Below are positions 53,347 to 63,001 of a stretch of 64,000 nucleotides of DNA, piece by piece. The stretch spans positions 1 through 64,000 of the forward strand of contig DDWJ01000034.1 of the NCBI GenBank assembly GCA_002345505.1, given 5' to 3'. Each line of letters starts with the position of its first letter. Position 1 is the first letter of the stretch. Made by a program: the position numbers and the translations under genes. Source of the stretch: Caryophanales bacterium UBA2289. GTDB taxonomy: Bacteria > Bacillota_I > Bacilli_A > Izemoplasmatales > Hujiaoplasmataceae. The notes under the pieces were generated by a model. It was not told where the DNA came from and did no database searches. It saw only the letters and a program-made list of their open reading frames with translations.

Positions 53347-55329
53347 TCACCCGTTCTTTATCATGTCTACAAATTCTGCTTCATTGATTGTTTTTACACC
53401 TAAACTAATTGCTTTATCATATTTCGATCCAGGACTATCACCGACTAAAACATAATCTGTTTTATTTGACACGGCTGAACTTACATTCCCTCCGAATCTT
53501 TCGATAATTGCTTTAGCCTCATTTCGAGAATAGCCTTCCAAAGTGCCGGTAATTACAAATGTTTTATCCGCAAAAATTCCAGAATTTGAAATCCGGTCAT
53601 CTTCGTATATAGTACTCACGCCAAGCGCTTGGAGTTCATATAACATATCAATCATTTCTTGTTTATGGAAATATTGATATACCGAATTAGAAGTTGCTTC
53701 ACCAATATCCTTTATATTACCTAGTTCTTCAATAGAAACATTTAAAAAATCAAAAAGGTTATGATGATTTTGAGCTAAAACTTTAGCTGTTTTAGCCCCA
53801 ACGTGCCTGATACCTAATCCAAACAATAACTTATCGAGGTTATTAGATTTCGAAACTTCAATAGCTTTAAGTAAATTATCAATACTCTTCTCGCCAAAAC
53901 CTTCTTTTTTGATTAACTCATTTCGATGATTCTCTAACTTAAAGATATCAGCAATATTTCTGATATATCCATCGTTATAAAATTCAGTTAGAATCGCTTC
54001 ACCTAACCCATCAATATTATAAGCTTCTCTTGAAGCAAAATGAATTAAACCTTCCAAATGCTTTGCTTCACAATTAGGATTCAAGCAATAATAATCAGCT
54101 TCTGATGTGTTACGAATAAGCTCGGTTCCACACATAGGACAATTCTTTATCATTTCAAAGGATTGTTCTTTGCCAGTTCTTCTTTCTTTAACCACCCTTA
54201 AAACTTCAGGAATTATCTCGCCTGCTTTTCTAACAACCACATAGTCCTTAATGTGAATATCTCGATCTTTGATAAAATCTTCATTATGTAGAGTTGCTCT
54301 CGAAACTAATGAACCCGATATCATAACTGGTTTAAGTTTAGCTACAGGTTTTACTACACCAGTTCTGCCGATTTGAAAATCAATTGCTTCTAATACTGTT
54401 TCAACTTCTTCCGCTGGAAACTTAAACGCAGTAGCCCATTTAGGGAACTTAGACGTATAACCAATTTCATTATACAGATCTAGTTCATTTACTTTGATTA
54501 CAACGCCATCAATTTCGTAATCTAATTGATTTTTAAAATCTTTTACTCTGTCAATAAAGTTTATTACTTCTTCAATATCTTTACAGAATACTGTATTATC
54601 ATTGACTTTAAAACCCATTCTTTTTAGTTCTTGAATAATTTCAAAATGATTTTGATTATCTAAACCGAATCCATAATAAATAAAAACATCAAGATTTCTT
54701 TTAGCGACAATCTTAGGATCGAGTTGTCTTATACTTCCGGCTGCTGCATTTCTTGGATTCTTAAAAAGTTCTTCATTATTTCTTAGTTTTTCTTCATTAA
54801 TCCGATTAAAATTTTTCTTGCTGAGAAAGATTTCACCCCTTACTTCAAGCGGTTCGTCGAAATCGATTTTTAATGGTATTGATTTTATGGTTTTGACATT
54901 CTCAGTTATGTCTTCACCTAAAACTCCGTTACCTCTAGTAGCGGCTCTTTTATAATATCCATTTTCATATTTAATAGAAACTGATAATCCATCAATCTTT
55001 AGGTCAACCGTGAAAGTGTATCTGTTTACGGCCTTTTTAATCTTTTTGTCGAAGTCTCTTAACTCATCATAACTAAAGACATTATCTAAAGAAAGCATTG
55101 GAATGTCATGTCTGACCTTCGTAAATTTCTCACTTACTTCTCCACCAACTCTTTGTGTTGGAGAATCTTGTGTTTTATACTCTGGATATTCATTTTCTAG
55201 TTGAATTAACTCTTTCATCAGTCTATCAAACTCAAAATCAGTTACGCTTGGGCTATCTAATACATAATACTCATAACTGTACTTGTTTAATAAAGACTTA
55301 AGCTCTTCAATTCGATTCTTTATTTCCAT
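53347..55329 (-). CDS. ligA: NAD+-dependent DNA ligase
   Basis: 660 residues. It seals nicks during replication and repair. N-terminal Ia domain (YYVLDSPSVTDFEFDRLMKEL), adenylation lysine in DLKIDGLSVSIKYENG, oligomer-binding fold, four-cysteine zinc site (CPMCGTEL and YYCLNPNC), helix-hairpin-helix repeats and a BRCT domain (about 585-660, FVITGTLEGYSRNEAKAIIERFGG). It ends with TGA. It follows pcrA by 2 bases, the common pcrA-ligA pair. Confidence 0.98.
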   Translation of the reverse strand: MEIKNRIEELKSLLNKYSYEYYVLDSPSVTDFEFDRLMKELIQLENEYPEYKTQDSPTQRVGGEVSEKFTKVRHDIPMLSLDNVFSYDELRDFDKKIKKAVNRYTFTVDLKIDGLSVSIKYENGYYKRAATRGNGVLGEDITENVKTIKSIPLKIDFDEPLEVRGEIFLSKKNFNRINEEKLRNNEELFKNPRNAAAGSIRQLDPKIVAKRNLDVFIYYGFGLDNQNHFEIIQELKRMGFKVNDNTVFCKDIEEVINFIDRVKDFKNQLDYEIDGVVIKVNELDLYNEIGYTSKFPKWATAFKFPAEEVETVLEAIDFQIGRTGVVKPVAKLKPVMISGSLVSRATLHNEDFIKDRDIHIKDYVVVRKAGEIIPEVLRVVKERRTGKEQSFEMIKNCPMCGTELIRNTSEADYYCLNPNCEAKHLEGLIHFASREAYNIDGLGEAILTEFYNDGYIRNIADIFKLENHRNELIKKEGFGEKSIDNLLKAIEVSKSNNLDKLLFGLGIRHVGAKTAKVLAQNHHNLFDFLNVSIEELGNIKDIGEATSNSVYQYFHKQEMIDMLYELQALGVSTIYEDDRISNSGIFADKTFVITGTLEGYSRNEAKAIIERFGGNVSSAVSNKTDYVLVGDSPGSKYDKAISLGVKTINEAEFVDMIKNG

Positions 55330-55331
55330 AA

Positions 55332-57518
55332 TTATTTCACCACCTCATAGCTAGGATGATCTTTAATCAAAATTTTAATGCCAATTGGACTTGGAAAAGC
55401 AACTCTAATCTTGTCGTCTTCTATTGAAACGACAACACCTTTATTAAATGTTTTGTGCATTATCTTATCTCCTACACTAACGTTTTTAAAGGTTTGTTGG
55501 TAAGTTATTATTTCTTCATCCATTTCCAAAACTTTACGATGTTTCGGCTTTTCGTAAACTTCTTTTCTAGGCTGATACATTCCTTTTCTTTCAATAAACT
55601 CTTCTGGTATCTCTTCAATAAATTGAGAATCTAGATTAGTCATATATCTGCCATACATAAATCTTGTTTGACAGTTTGTTAAGAAAACCTGTTCTTTCGC
55701 TCTTGTTAACGCTACATAAAACAGTCTTCTTTCTTCATCAACATCAAACCTATCCATTAAACTTTGACTAGATGGAAATAAAGTTTGCTCCAAACATGTT
55801 ATGAAAACGTATTTAAACTCTAAACCTTTAGCCGCATGAACAGTCATAAGGTTTACATACTCCCCGTTTTCATCAATCTCTTGCGCTTGTTCATGTAAAG
55901 CTAAATCATTTAGCAAATTAACTAAAATTTCATAATTAGTAAAATTAATGTCATAACCAGCTATTTTTTCCATAATAAGACTTTTGAACTCGTTAAGATT
56001 ATCTAGTCTTCTCTCTGACTGAAAACTCTTATCTAATGTTGCATCATCATTCTCTAACATTGCTTTATAACCGGACTTTTCAATAAGTTCATCATATGTA
56101 TCAAGCAAAGATCTTTGATTAATTTTTTCTTTTAAGGATAGAATCAAATTTTTAAATTCTATCATCGCTTGTTTGCTTTTTCCTTTTAATATATCGCTCT
56201 CTTCGTCAATGCAATCGAAGAGTTTAATGTTATTAGATTCTGCCTCTTCAACAATCTTCTGAAATGTTGCATTTCCAATTCCTCGTTTAGGGGTATTATA
56301 AACCCGCGAAAAAGAATAATCATCACCCATATTAATAACAAGATGTAGATAAGCTATAATGTCTTTAATTTCCTTACGCTTGTAAAACGAAATGTTCCCA
56401 ATTACACGATGAGGAATATTGAACTTAAGAAATATATCCTCAAATCTTCGGCTCATAGCGTTATTTCGGTAAAGAATTACGATGTCGTTTAATTTTTCTC
56501 CGTCTTTCCAAAAACTTCTAATCTTGTCGAAAACATAATAAGCTTCTTCTTCATCTGTCCCTGCTTTGAAAAAAGTTATTTTATCTCCCGATCCCAAACT
56601 AGAAAACAGTTCTTTCTTTATTCTATTTTTATTGTTTTTTATTACTGAGTTAGCAGCTTTTAATATATTATCTCTTGATCTGTAATTTTGATTTAACAAA
56701 ATTGTCTTATACTCAGGAAAGTCGCTCATGAACTTCTTAATATTTTCAATATTTGAGCCTCTAAATGCATATATGCTTTGATCTTCGTCGCCAACGATAA
56801 ATAGATTGCGATGATTTATTGACAATAATCTTACTATTTCATATTGCAAATTGTTAGTATCTTGAAATTCGTCAACCAAAACATATTCAAATTTCTCTTG
56901 ATACTTCTTTAAAACTTTTGGAAACTGTTTGAATAAATCAAGAATCAAGACTAATAAGTCTTGAAAATCAACTAAATTATTATCTTTCAAATACTTATTA
57001 TACAAAGGATATAGTTGAATCACCATTGATCTTATGGGTTCGCCTATTCCGTTAATCGATGTATGTCCACCTTTAATAGCGGAAAATAGATTTGATGTTA
57101 TTTTAGGTGAAAAGTTTTTACGATCATAATTATGATCTTTCATAAGGTTTTTTATAATTATTGTACTGTCTTCATCATCAATGATTTGAAAGTCACGCGT
57201 ATATCCTAAATTATGTATTTCACTGCGTAGTATTTTCGCTCCCATTGCGTGAAAAGTGGAAATCCAAGCCCCTTCAACAGAACTATCTAGAAGTTTTCCA
57301 ACTCTTTTTCTCATCTCTTCCGCAGCTTTGTTAGTAAATGTAATAGCTAATATATTGCCAGGAAAAATTCCGTTTTCTTCAATTAAATAAGCAATTCTTC
57401 TTGTTAGAACACGCGTTTTACCGCTGCCAGCACCTGCTACAGCCATAATTGGTCCATGTACAGTCTTAACAGCCAAAACCTGTTGTTCATTAAGATTATT
57501 CAGTATCAATTCTTTCAC
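55332..57518 (-). CDS. pcrA: ATP-dependent DNA helicase PcrA
   Basis: 728 residues, a UvrD/PcrA superfamily 1 helicase. LNEQQVLAVKTVHGPIMAVAGAGSGKTRVLTRRIAYL is the Q motif and Walker A. Further motifs are FVLVDEFQDTNNLQYEIV-like Walker B, GDEDQSIYAFRGS, NYRS and VNLMTVHAAKGLEFKYVF. The C-terminal Tudor-like domain (VSVGDKIMHKTFNKGVVVSIEDDKIRVAF) contacts RNA polymerase in PcrA. It starts a pcrA-ligA-uvrA repair block, divergent from sodA. Confidence 0.97.
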   Translation of the reverse strand: MKELILNNLNEQQVLAVKTVHGPIMAVAGAGSGKTRVLTRRIAYLIEENGIFPGNILAITFTNKAAEEMRKRVGKLLDSSVEGAWISTFHAMGAKILRSEIHNLGYTRDFQIIDDEDSTIIIKNLMKDHNYDRKNFSPKITSNLFSAIKGGHTSINGIGEPIRSMVIQLYPLYNKYLKDNNLVDFQDLLVLILDLFKQFPKVLKKYQEKFEYVLVDEFQDTNNLQYEIVRLLSINHRNLFIVGDEDQSIYAFRGSNIENIKKFMSDFPEYKTILLNQNYRSRDNILKAANSVIKNNKNRIKKELFSSLGSGDKITFFKAGTDEEEAYYVFDKIRSFWKDGEKLNDIVILYRNNAMSRRFEDIFLKFNIPHRVIGNISFYKRKEIKDIIAYLHLVINMGDDYSFSRVYNTPKRGIGNATFQKIVEEAESNNIKLFDCIDEESDILKGKSKQAMIEFKNLILSLKEKINQRSLLDTYDELIEKSGYKAMLENDDATLDKSFQSERRLDNLNEFKSLIMEKIAGYDINFTNYEILVNLLNDLALHEQAQEIDENGEYVNLMTVHAAKGLEFKYVFITCLEQTLFPSSQSLMDRFDVDEERRLFYVALTRAKEQVFLTNCQTRFMYGRYMTNLDSQFIEEIPEEFIERKGMYQPRKEVYEKPKHRKVLEMDEEIITYQQTFKNVSVGDKIMHKTFNKGVVVSIEDDKIRVAFPSPIGIKILIKDHPSYEVVK

Positions 57519-57580
57519 GTTATCACCTTTAAATATTATATCATAATCTTACAGATATAATAATATATATGAACGATATT

Positions 57581-57625
57581 TCTCGGAAAGCATCTAGTGA
57601 GCATATGCTTTGAAATACACCGAGA
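57581..57625 (+). promoter_or_regulatory. nested inverted repeats at the sodA promoter
   Basis: Outer arms TCTCGG (57581-57586) and CCGAGA (57620-57625) enclose an inner pair AAAGCAT and ATGCTTT. The right half overlaps the -35 box of sodA. It could be an operator for a dimeric regulator. It is not a PerR or Fur box by consensus. Confidence 0.5.
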
Positions 57626-57638
57626 TTTGTGAGATAAT
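57610..57638 (+). promoter_or_regulatory. promoter of sodA
   Basis: TTGAAA (57610-57615), exactly 17 bases, GATAAT (57633-57638). It lies 35 bases ahead of the sodA ATG, which has GGAGTG as ribosome binding site. Confidence 0.7.
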
Positions 57639-57673
57639 TAGGGTACAAACAAATATGAAGGAGTGATTTTATA

Positions 57674-58282
57674 ATGAAACACATTTTACCAGAACTATCT
57701 TATAAATACGATGCATTGGAACCTTATATTGATGCAAAAACTATGGAAATTCATCATACAAAACATCATCAAGGCTATATAACGAAATATGTTAATGCTT
57801 TAGAAGGACATAACGAATTATTAAACAAAGATGTAGAAGAGGTTCTAAAAAACATTAATTTAGTACCAGAAAACATTCGTCAAGCTGTAATAAACAATGG
57901 TGGCGGTTACTTTAATCACAGACTTTTCTGGGAGATTATGTCACCTGAAAAAACTACTATGAGTGAAAAGTTAGAAACAGGAATTAATAAAGACTTTGGA
58001 ACAATTGAAAAATTCAAAGAAGAATTCTCAAATGCAGCGGCTACAAGATTCGGCAGTGGATGGGCATGGTTAGTTGTTAACAAAGATGGAAAACTAATCG
58101 TCACATCAACAGCTAATCAAGATGCGCCTTTTGATAAAGGAAATCCTATTTTAGGATTAGACGTATGGGAACATGCATATTATCTAAATTATCAAAACAG
58201 AAGACCAGAATACATTGAAAACTTTTGGAATGTAGTTAATTGGAAAAAAGTATCCGATAATTTTGATAAAGAATGTAAATAA
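57674..58282 (+). CDS. sodA: superoxide dismutase (Fe/Mn family)
   Basis: 202 residues. It turns superoxide into oxygen and peroxide. Metal ligands: H in HHTKHHQGY near 27, H in NHRLFWEIM near 82, D and H in LDVWEHAYYLNYQNRRPEYIENFW. The TANQDAPF stretch leans to the manganese type, but cambialistic use cannot be excluded. It is a single-gene unit with its own promoter and terminator. In an organism with oxygen-sensitive radical enzymes it likely protects against brief air exposure. Confidence 0.97.
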   Translation: MKHILPELSYKYDALEPYIDAKTMEIHHTKHHQGYITKYVNALEGHNELLNKDVEEVLKNINLVPENIRQAVINNGGGYFNHRLFWEIMSPEKTTMSEKLETGINKDFGTIEKFKEEFSNAAATRFGSGWAWLVVNKDGKLIVTSTANQDAPFDKGNPILGLDVWEHAYYLNYQNRRPEYIENFWNVVNWKKVSDNFDKECK

Positions 58283-58291
58283 GCATATATT

Positions 58292-58316
58292 AAAAACGCC
58301 CTAAGGCGTTTTTTTA
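58292..58316 (+). terminator. terminator of sodA
   Basis: AAAAACGCC pairs with GGCGTTTTT around CTAA and runs into T. Confidence 0.92.
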
Positions 58317-58346
58317 TTGCCTTTATTTCAGTAAAAATGATTATAG

Positions 58347-58355
58347 TGATATAAT
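58347..58355 (+). promoter_or_regulatory. extended -10 of the pncA-pncB promoter
   Basis: TG, one base, TATAAT (58350-58355), 25 bases before the pncA ATG. The -35 position (TTCAGT) is weak. Confidence 0.55.
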
Positions 58356-58380
58356 AATTACATAAGTGTTGGGGTGAATT

Positions 58381-58908
58381 ATGAAAAAATTATTAATAAT
58401 TGTAGATTATCAAAATGATTTTATTGATGGCAGTTTAGGTTTTGATTCCGCTATCAATATTAAAGAAAACATAATCAAAAAGATTATTGATTATAGAAAA
58501 GAAAATAATGATATAATCTTTACTATGGACACACATTCGGATGATTATCTTAAAACCGAAGAAGGAAGAAACTTAAATATTAAACATTGTATTAAAAACA
58601 CTAAAGGGCATCAAATTCAATCTGATGTAAATGCCTTAAAAAGCCCAAAAGATAAGGTTTTTGAAAAACATACTTTCCCATCTTTACAATTGGGAAAATA
58701 TCTAGAAAACAAAAACTATGAACAAATCGAACTATGTGGTTTGGTGTCAAATATCTGTGTAATAAGCAATGCGATAATCGCAAAGAGTGCAATTCCTAAT
58801 GCTCATATTGTAGTTGATGCTTCAGCAACCGACTCATATGATAAAGACTTACATAATAAAACTATGGATGTCCTTGAGGGTCTCCATATAGAAGTGGTGA
58901 ACAAATGA
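58381..58908 (+). CDS. pncA: nicotinamidase (isochorismatase family)
   Basis: 175 residues. It hydrolyses nicotinamide to nicotinate for NAD salvage. Catalytic residues: D9 in LIIVDYQNDFIDG, a lysine in VFEKHTFPS, and the nucleophile cysteine in ELCGLVSNICVISNA. The metal site is in TMDTHSDDY. It overlaps the pncB start by 4 bases (ATGA), so nicotinate passes straight to the next enzyme in the same operon. Confidence 0.94.
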   Translation: MKKLLIIVDYQNDFIDGSLGFDSAINIKENIIKKIIDYRKENNDIIFTMDTHSDDYLKTEEGRNLNIKHCIKNTKGHQIQSDVNALKSPKDKVFEKHTFPSLQLGKYLENKNYEQIELCGLVSNICVISNAIIAKSAIPNAHIVVDASATDSYDKDLHNKTMDVLEGLHIEVVNK

Positions 58909-60335
58909 AAAATTATCGAGAATCAATGCTAACAGATTTATATGAATTAACAATGGCCAATGGCTACTACTTAGAAAACAAGCAAGATGATATAGGGTAT
59001 TTTGATTTATATTATCGCAAGACTACCGACGAGGGCGGGTATGCTATTTTTGCTGGTTTGGAAACAATTATTAAATTTATTGAGTCATTAAAATTTAATG
59101 AAGATGATATCGCGTTTTTAAAGAAAAAAGCTATCTTTAACGAAGGGTTTTTAGAATATTTAAAAAACTTTAAATTCACTGGCGACATCTACTCTTTTAA
59201 AGAAGGAAGCATCGTCTTTCCTAACGAACCTATTATGACAATTCGAGCTAAATTAATTGAAGCCCAAATAATCGAAACATTCTTACTTCAAACAGTGAAC
59301 CATCAAAGCTTGATCGCCACAAAAGCAGCGAGAATAAAACAAGCTGCTAAAGGAAGAATCGTACTTGAAATGGGAGCTAGAAGAGCTCATGGAGCTTCAA
59401 GTAGTGTTTTAGGAGCTCGTTCTGCTTATATAGCAGGTATAGACGGTACTAGCAATGTTCTAGCTGACCAGATTTACGGTGTGCCTTCAGGTGGTACAAT
59501 GGCTCATTCGTGGGTACAACTCTTCGACAATGAATATGAAGCTTTTAAAGCTTATGCTAAGCATTATCCTAATTCAACAACTTTCCTAGTTGACACTTAT
59601 GATACTTTAGATAGCGGAGTCCCAAATGCAATAAAAGCTATTAAAGAAGTCTTAATTCCTATGGGAGCTACCAACTACTCAATAAGAATTGATTCAGGTG
59701 ACTTGACATATCTAGCAAAACAATCAAGAGCTTTACTTGATGAAGCTGGATTAAAAAATTGTAAGATAGTAGTAAGTAACGCACTCGATGAAAGATTAAT
59801 TAACACACTTCTATCTCAAGGTGCTCCAATTGATGTGTTCGGAGTTGGCGAAAGACTTATCACCGCGAAAAGTGATCCAGTATTTGGTTCTGTCTATAAA
59901 CTTGTCGCGATTGAAAGAAATAATGAAATTATTCCGAAAATAAAAATAAGTGACAATGTTGAAAAAATAACAACTCCTCATTTCAAGAAAGTATACCGTA
60001 TTTATTCTAAAGATAATAAAGCTGAAGCGGATCTAATAACAATTCACAATGAGGTAATTGATACTAACAAGCCATTAACTATTTTTGACCAACATAACAC
60101 ATGGAAAACAAAAACATTCACTAATTATACAGTAAAAGAACTACATCATACTATATTTAAGAATGGTGAAAAAGTCTATAAAAGCCCTAAAATAAAAGCA
60201 ATTAGAGAGTTTGCTCTTGAAGAACTTAATAGTCTTTGGGATGAAGTAAAAAGATTTGACTTTCCTCATAAATACTATGTAGACTTATCTAAAGCGCTTT
60301 GGGATGTAAAACAAAACCTAATAAATTCAAATTAA
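58905..60335 (+). CDS. pncB: nicotinate phosphoribosyltransferase
   Basis: 476 residues. It joins nicotinate to PRPP to give nicotinate mononucleotide. Family marks: MLTDLYELTMANGYY at the start, EMGARRAHGASSSVLGARSAYIAG, YGVPSGGTMAHSWVQLF and the phosphate-site stretch IRIDSGDLTYLAKQSRALLDEAG. The length is that of the long Firmicutes form (about 480). It ends in a bidirectional terminator facing glnS. Confidence 0.97.
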   Translation: MKNYRESMLTDLYELTMANGYYLENKQDDIGYFDLYYRKTTDEGGYAIFAGLETIIKFIESLKFNEDDIAFLKKKAIFNEGFLEYLKNFKFTGDIYSFKEGSIVFPNEPIMTIRAKLIEAQIIETFLLQTVNHQSLIATKAARIKQAAKGRIVLEMGARRAHGASSSVLGARSAYIAGIDGTSNVLADQIYGVPSGGTMAHSWVQLFDNEYEAFKAYAKHYPNSTTFLVDTYDTLDSGVPNAIKAIKEVLIPMGATNYSIRIDSGDLTYLAKQSRALLDEAGLKNCKIVVSNALDERLINTLLSQGAPIDVFGVGERLITAKSDPVFGSVYKLVAIERNNEIIPKIKISDNVEKITTPHFKKVYRIYSKDNKAEADLITIHNEVIDTNKPLTIFDQHNTWKTKTFTNYTVKELHHTIFKNGEKVYKSPKIKAIREFALEELNSLWDEVKRFDFPHKYYVDLSKALWDVKQNLINSN

Positions 60336-60336
60336 A

Positions 60337-60366
60337 AGAGACGAAAAATTTCGTCTCTATCTTTTT
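60337..60366. terminator. bidirectional terminator between pncB and glnS
   Basis: AGAGACGAAA pairs with TTTCGTCTCT around 2 bases. T-rich runs follow on both strands (ATCTTTTT on plus, TTTTAATTT on minus). Confidence 0.9.
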
Positions 60367-61999
60367 AGTTAAATGATGATTTTAATTCAACGATTCGATT
60401 AAAAATTAATCGGTCTTTTTTCGAATCATAATCGGTAGTAAAATATCCTTTTCTTATAAATTGGAATCTTTCTAACGGTAAAGTATCTTTTAACGAAGGT
60501 TCAACGAACCCTTTAAATGTTGCCCACGAATTAGGATTTAATCTTGTAAATAAATCTTTTTTACCGTCGGAATCCGTAAGCAATGGCTCGAACAAGTTAA
60601 TATCTGCCGGTAAAGCTGTTGATGCTTCTACGAAATGAATATTTCCATTTGGTTTTCTTTCATCAAAGCCACTACCTGATTTCGTTAACTCATCATAAGT
60701 ACAATGTAGTTCTTTTATCGAACCATCTTCATTATAAATAACTTCATTACATTTAATAAAATATGCATGCATTAATCTAACTTCAATACCTAAAGATAAT
60801 CTCTTCCATTTCTTATTAGGTTTTTCTTCAATAAAATCTTCTCTTTCAATATAAATCTCTTTACCAAAAGCGATTTTACGTTTACCTAAATCTAAATTAT
60901 CATTATTGAAATCTACGTCAATCCACTCTACATTATTATCTGGGTAATTTATAATTATTACTTTTAACGGATCAATAACTGCATTTACTCTTTTAACCTT
61001 AGTATTTAAGTCATTTCTTAGAGAAGTTTCCAACATTTCACTTGAGACTGTCGAGTTAATTCTTGATAGTCCTGTCGACAAAATGAAGTTAATGATTGAA
61101 TCTTTAGTATAACCTCTTCTTCTTAAGCCCGCTAATGTAGGCATTCTCGGATCATCATAGCCTTTAACCATTTTTTCATCAACTAATTGTTTTAAATATC
61201 TTTTAGACATAATGGTATTAGTTATGTTAAGTCTTCCAAATTCATATTGATGAGGAACATGTTCCATTTCGCATTTTTCTACGAACCAATCATATAAAAC
61301 TCGGTGATCATCATATTCCAAAGAACAAAGCGAATGAGTGACCCCTTCAAAAGCATCTTGCAAAGGATGGGCGAAATCATACATCGGATAGATACACCAT
61401 TTGTTTCCGGTATTATGATGTTCAATATGAATTATTCGATAGATTACCGGATCTCTCATATTCATATTCGGAGAAGACATATCAATTTTAGCCCTTAAAG
61501 TCTTTTCACCATCTTGGTATTTACCATTCTTCATGTTTTCAAACAAGATAAGATTTTCTTCAACAGTTCGGTTTCGATACGGAGAATCTTTTCCAGGAGT
61601 AGTTAATGTTCCTCGATATTCTCTCATTTCATCAGGGTTTAAATCACAAACATAAGCTAAACCTTTTTTTATTAATTTTATTGCTAACTCATAAGTTGCA
61701 TCAAAATAATCCGAACCAAATAGAATGTTTGCCGGTTTATATCCTAACCACTCAATATCTTTTTTTATCGCTTCAACAAAAGAACTATCTTCTTTTACTG
61801 GATTGGTGTCATCAAATCTTAAATTTGTTTTTCCACCAAAATGTCTCGCTAACTCAAAATTTGTAATTATCGCCCTTGCGTGCCCTATATGCAAATATGC
61901 ATTTGGTTCTGGTGGAAATCTAGTAACAATTTCGTTAACTTTTCCACTATTTAAATCCTCTTCCATAATTGATTTTATGAAATTTGATGTTATTTCCAT
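60365..61999 (-). CDS. glnS: glutaminyl-tRNA synthetase
   Basis: 544 residues, class I synthetase. HIGH motif at 37-40 in FPPEPNAYLHIGHARAI, the GlnRS-specific NLRFDDTNP, YPMYDFAHPLQDAFEGVTHSLCSLEY, and KMSKS-equivalent MSKRY. The C-terminal anticodon-binding beta barrels are full length. Many Firmicutes use the indirect GatCAB route instead, so a direct GlnRS is notable. It is last in the tsaB-rimI-tsaD-glnS operon and has GGAGG before its ATG. Confidence 0.97.
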   Translation of the reverse strand: MEITSNFIKSIMEEDLNSGKVNEIVTRFPPEPNAYLHIGHARAIITNFELARHFGGKTNLRFDDTNPVKEDSSFVEAIKKDIEWLGYKPANILFGSDYFDATYELAIKLIKKGLAYVCDLNPDEMREYRGTLTTPGKDSPYRNRTVEENLILFENMKNGKYQDGEKTLRAKIDMSSPNMNMRDPVIYRIIHIEHHNTGNKWCIYPMYDFAHPLQDAFEGVTHSLCSLEYDDHRVLYDWFVEKCEMEHVPHQYEFGRLNITNTIMSKRYLKQLVDEKMVKGYDDPRMPTLAGLRRRGYTKDSIINFILSTGLSRINSTVSSEMLETSLRNDLNTKVKRVNAVIDPLKVIIINYPDNNVEWIDVDFNNDNLDLGKRKIAFGKEIYIEREDFIEEKPNKKWKRLSLGIEVRLMHAYFIKCNEVIYNEDGSIKELHCTYDELTKSGSGFDERKPNGNIHFVEASTALPADINLFEPLLTDSDGKKDLFTRLNPNSWATFKGFVEPSLKDTLPLERFQFIRKGYFTTDYDSKKDRLIFNRIVELKSSFN

Positions 62000-62001
62000 T
62001 T

Positions 62002-63000
62002 TTATTCCTCCATATTTAGTCTTGATTGACCATTAAGATACAAATCATCTGTTTTAAATCCTTTGAGATACTGAAAATATCCCGCTGTAGCAATCATTGC
62101 TGCATTATCAGTGCAATATGCCATGTTTGGAAAATATATCGGTACATCTTTAATTTTTTCTATCATTTTCTTTCTTAAACCTGAATTTGCAGCTACGCCA
62201 CCAGCTACAATAATCTGTTTTATATTATACTCGTTCTTTGCCATAATAGTTTTATGAACCAATACATCCGTAACTGCTTCTTGAAAACTTGCGCAAAAAT
62301 CCTCAATAATTATATCTTCCTTACGCTGGACCATATTATGGTGAGTATTTATAACATGAGATTTCAAACCAGAAAAACTAAAATTGTAATCTCCACTATC
62401 AATCATTGGCCTAGGAAAATTTAAAGTATCCTTTCCTTTACTTGACATTTTATCAACAATTGGTCCTCCTGGATAAGGTAAACCCAAAACTCTTGCGACT
62501 TTATCGTAAGCTTCACCTACAGCATCATCTTGAGTTTCTCCTAGTTTAAAGAAATCGTAATGCTCTCTCATTAAAATTAATTCTGTATGGCCTCCAGAGA
62601 CAACCAAAGCTAAAAGCGGAAACTCCATCGTATTGTCAATATTATTTGCGTATATATGTCCGGCAATATGATGAATCCCAACAATAGGAATATCATAATT
62701 TAAACTTATTACTTTAGCTGCGTTAACTCCAATCAACAAAGAACCTATTAATCCTGGCCCTTTAGTAACCGCAATCAAATCTAAATCTTGATACTCAATC
62801 TGAGCTTCCTTTATAGCTTTATCGAAAACATAAGTAATACCTTTGACATGTTCTCTTGAAGCTATTTCTGGCACAACTCCTCCATATTCCTTATGAATAT
62901 CTATCTGCGATAAAACCACATTGGATAAAACTTTTTTACCATCTTCTACAACACTGACACTAGTTTCATCACAACTCGTTTCAACTCCTAATACATACAT
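62002..63000 (-). CDS. tsaD: tRNA N6-threonylcarbamoyladenosine transferase subunit TsaD
   Basis: 332 residues from ATG 63000, one base after the rimI stop; an in-frame GTG at 63009 would add three. It transfers threonylcarbamoyl to A37 of ANN-decoding tRNAs. ASKHA-fold marks: LGVETSCDETSVSVV, the metal pair in GIHHIAGHIYAN, LVVSGGHTELI, LPYPGGP and VAGGVAANSGLR. With TsaB next door and a TsaE/TsaC partner presumably elsewhere. Confidence 0.97.
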   Translation of the reverse strand: MYVLGVETSCDETSVSVVEDGKKVLSNVVLSQIDIHKEYGGVVPEIASREHVKGITYVFDKAIKEAQIEYQDLDLIAVTKGPGLIGSLLIGVNAAKVISLNYDIPIVGIHHIAGHIYANNIDNTMEFPLLALVVSGGHTELILMREHYDFFKLGETQDDAVGEAYDKVARVLGLPYPGGPIVDKMSSKGKDTLNFPRPMIDSGDYNFSFSGLKSHVINTHHNMVQRKEDIIIEDFCASFQEAVTDVLVHKTIMAKNEYNIKQIIVAGGVAANSGLRKKMIEKIKDVPIYFPNMAYCTDNAAMIATAGYFQYLKGFKTDDLYLNGQSRLNMEE

Positions 63001-63001
63001 A

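Noticed and set aside
35039..58908. Possible use of UGA as tryptophan, as in mycoplasmas.
   Set aside because: yaaA, ligA and pncA all end at UGA exactly where the families end, tryptophans are UGG, and the only tRNA-Trp in the window has anticodon CCA.
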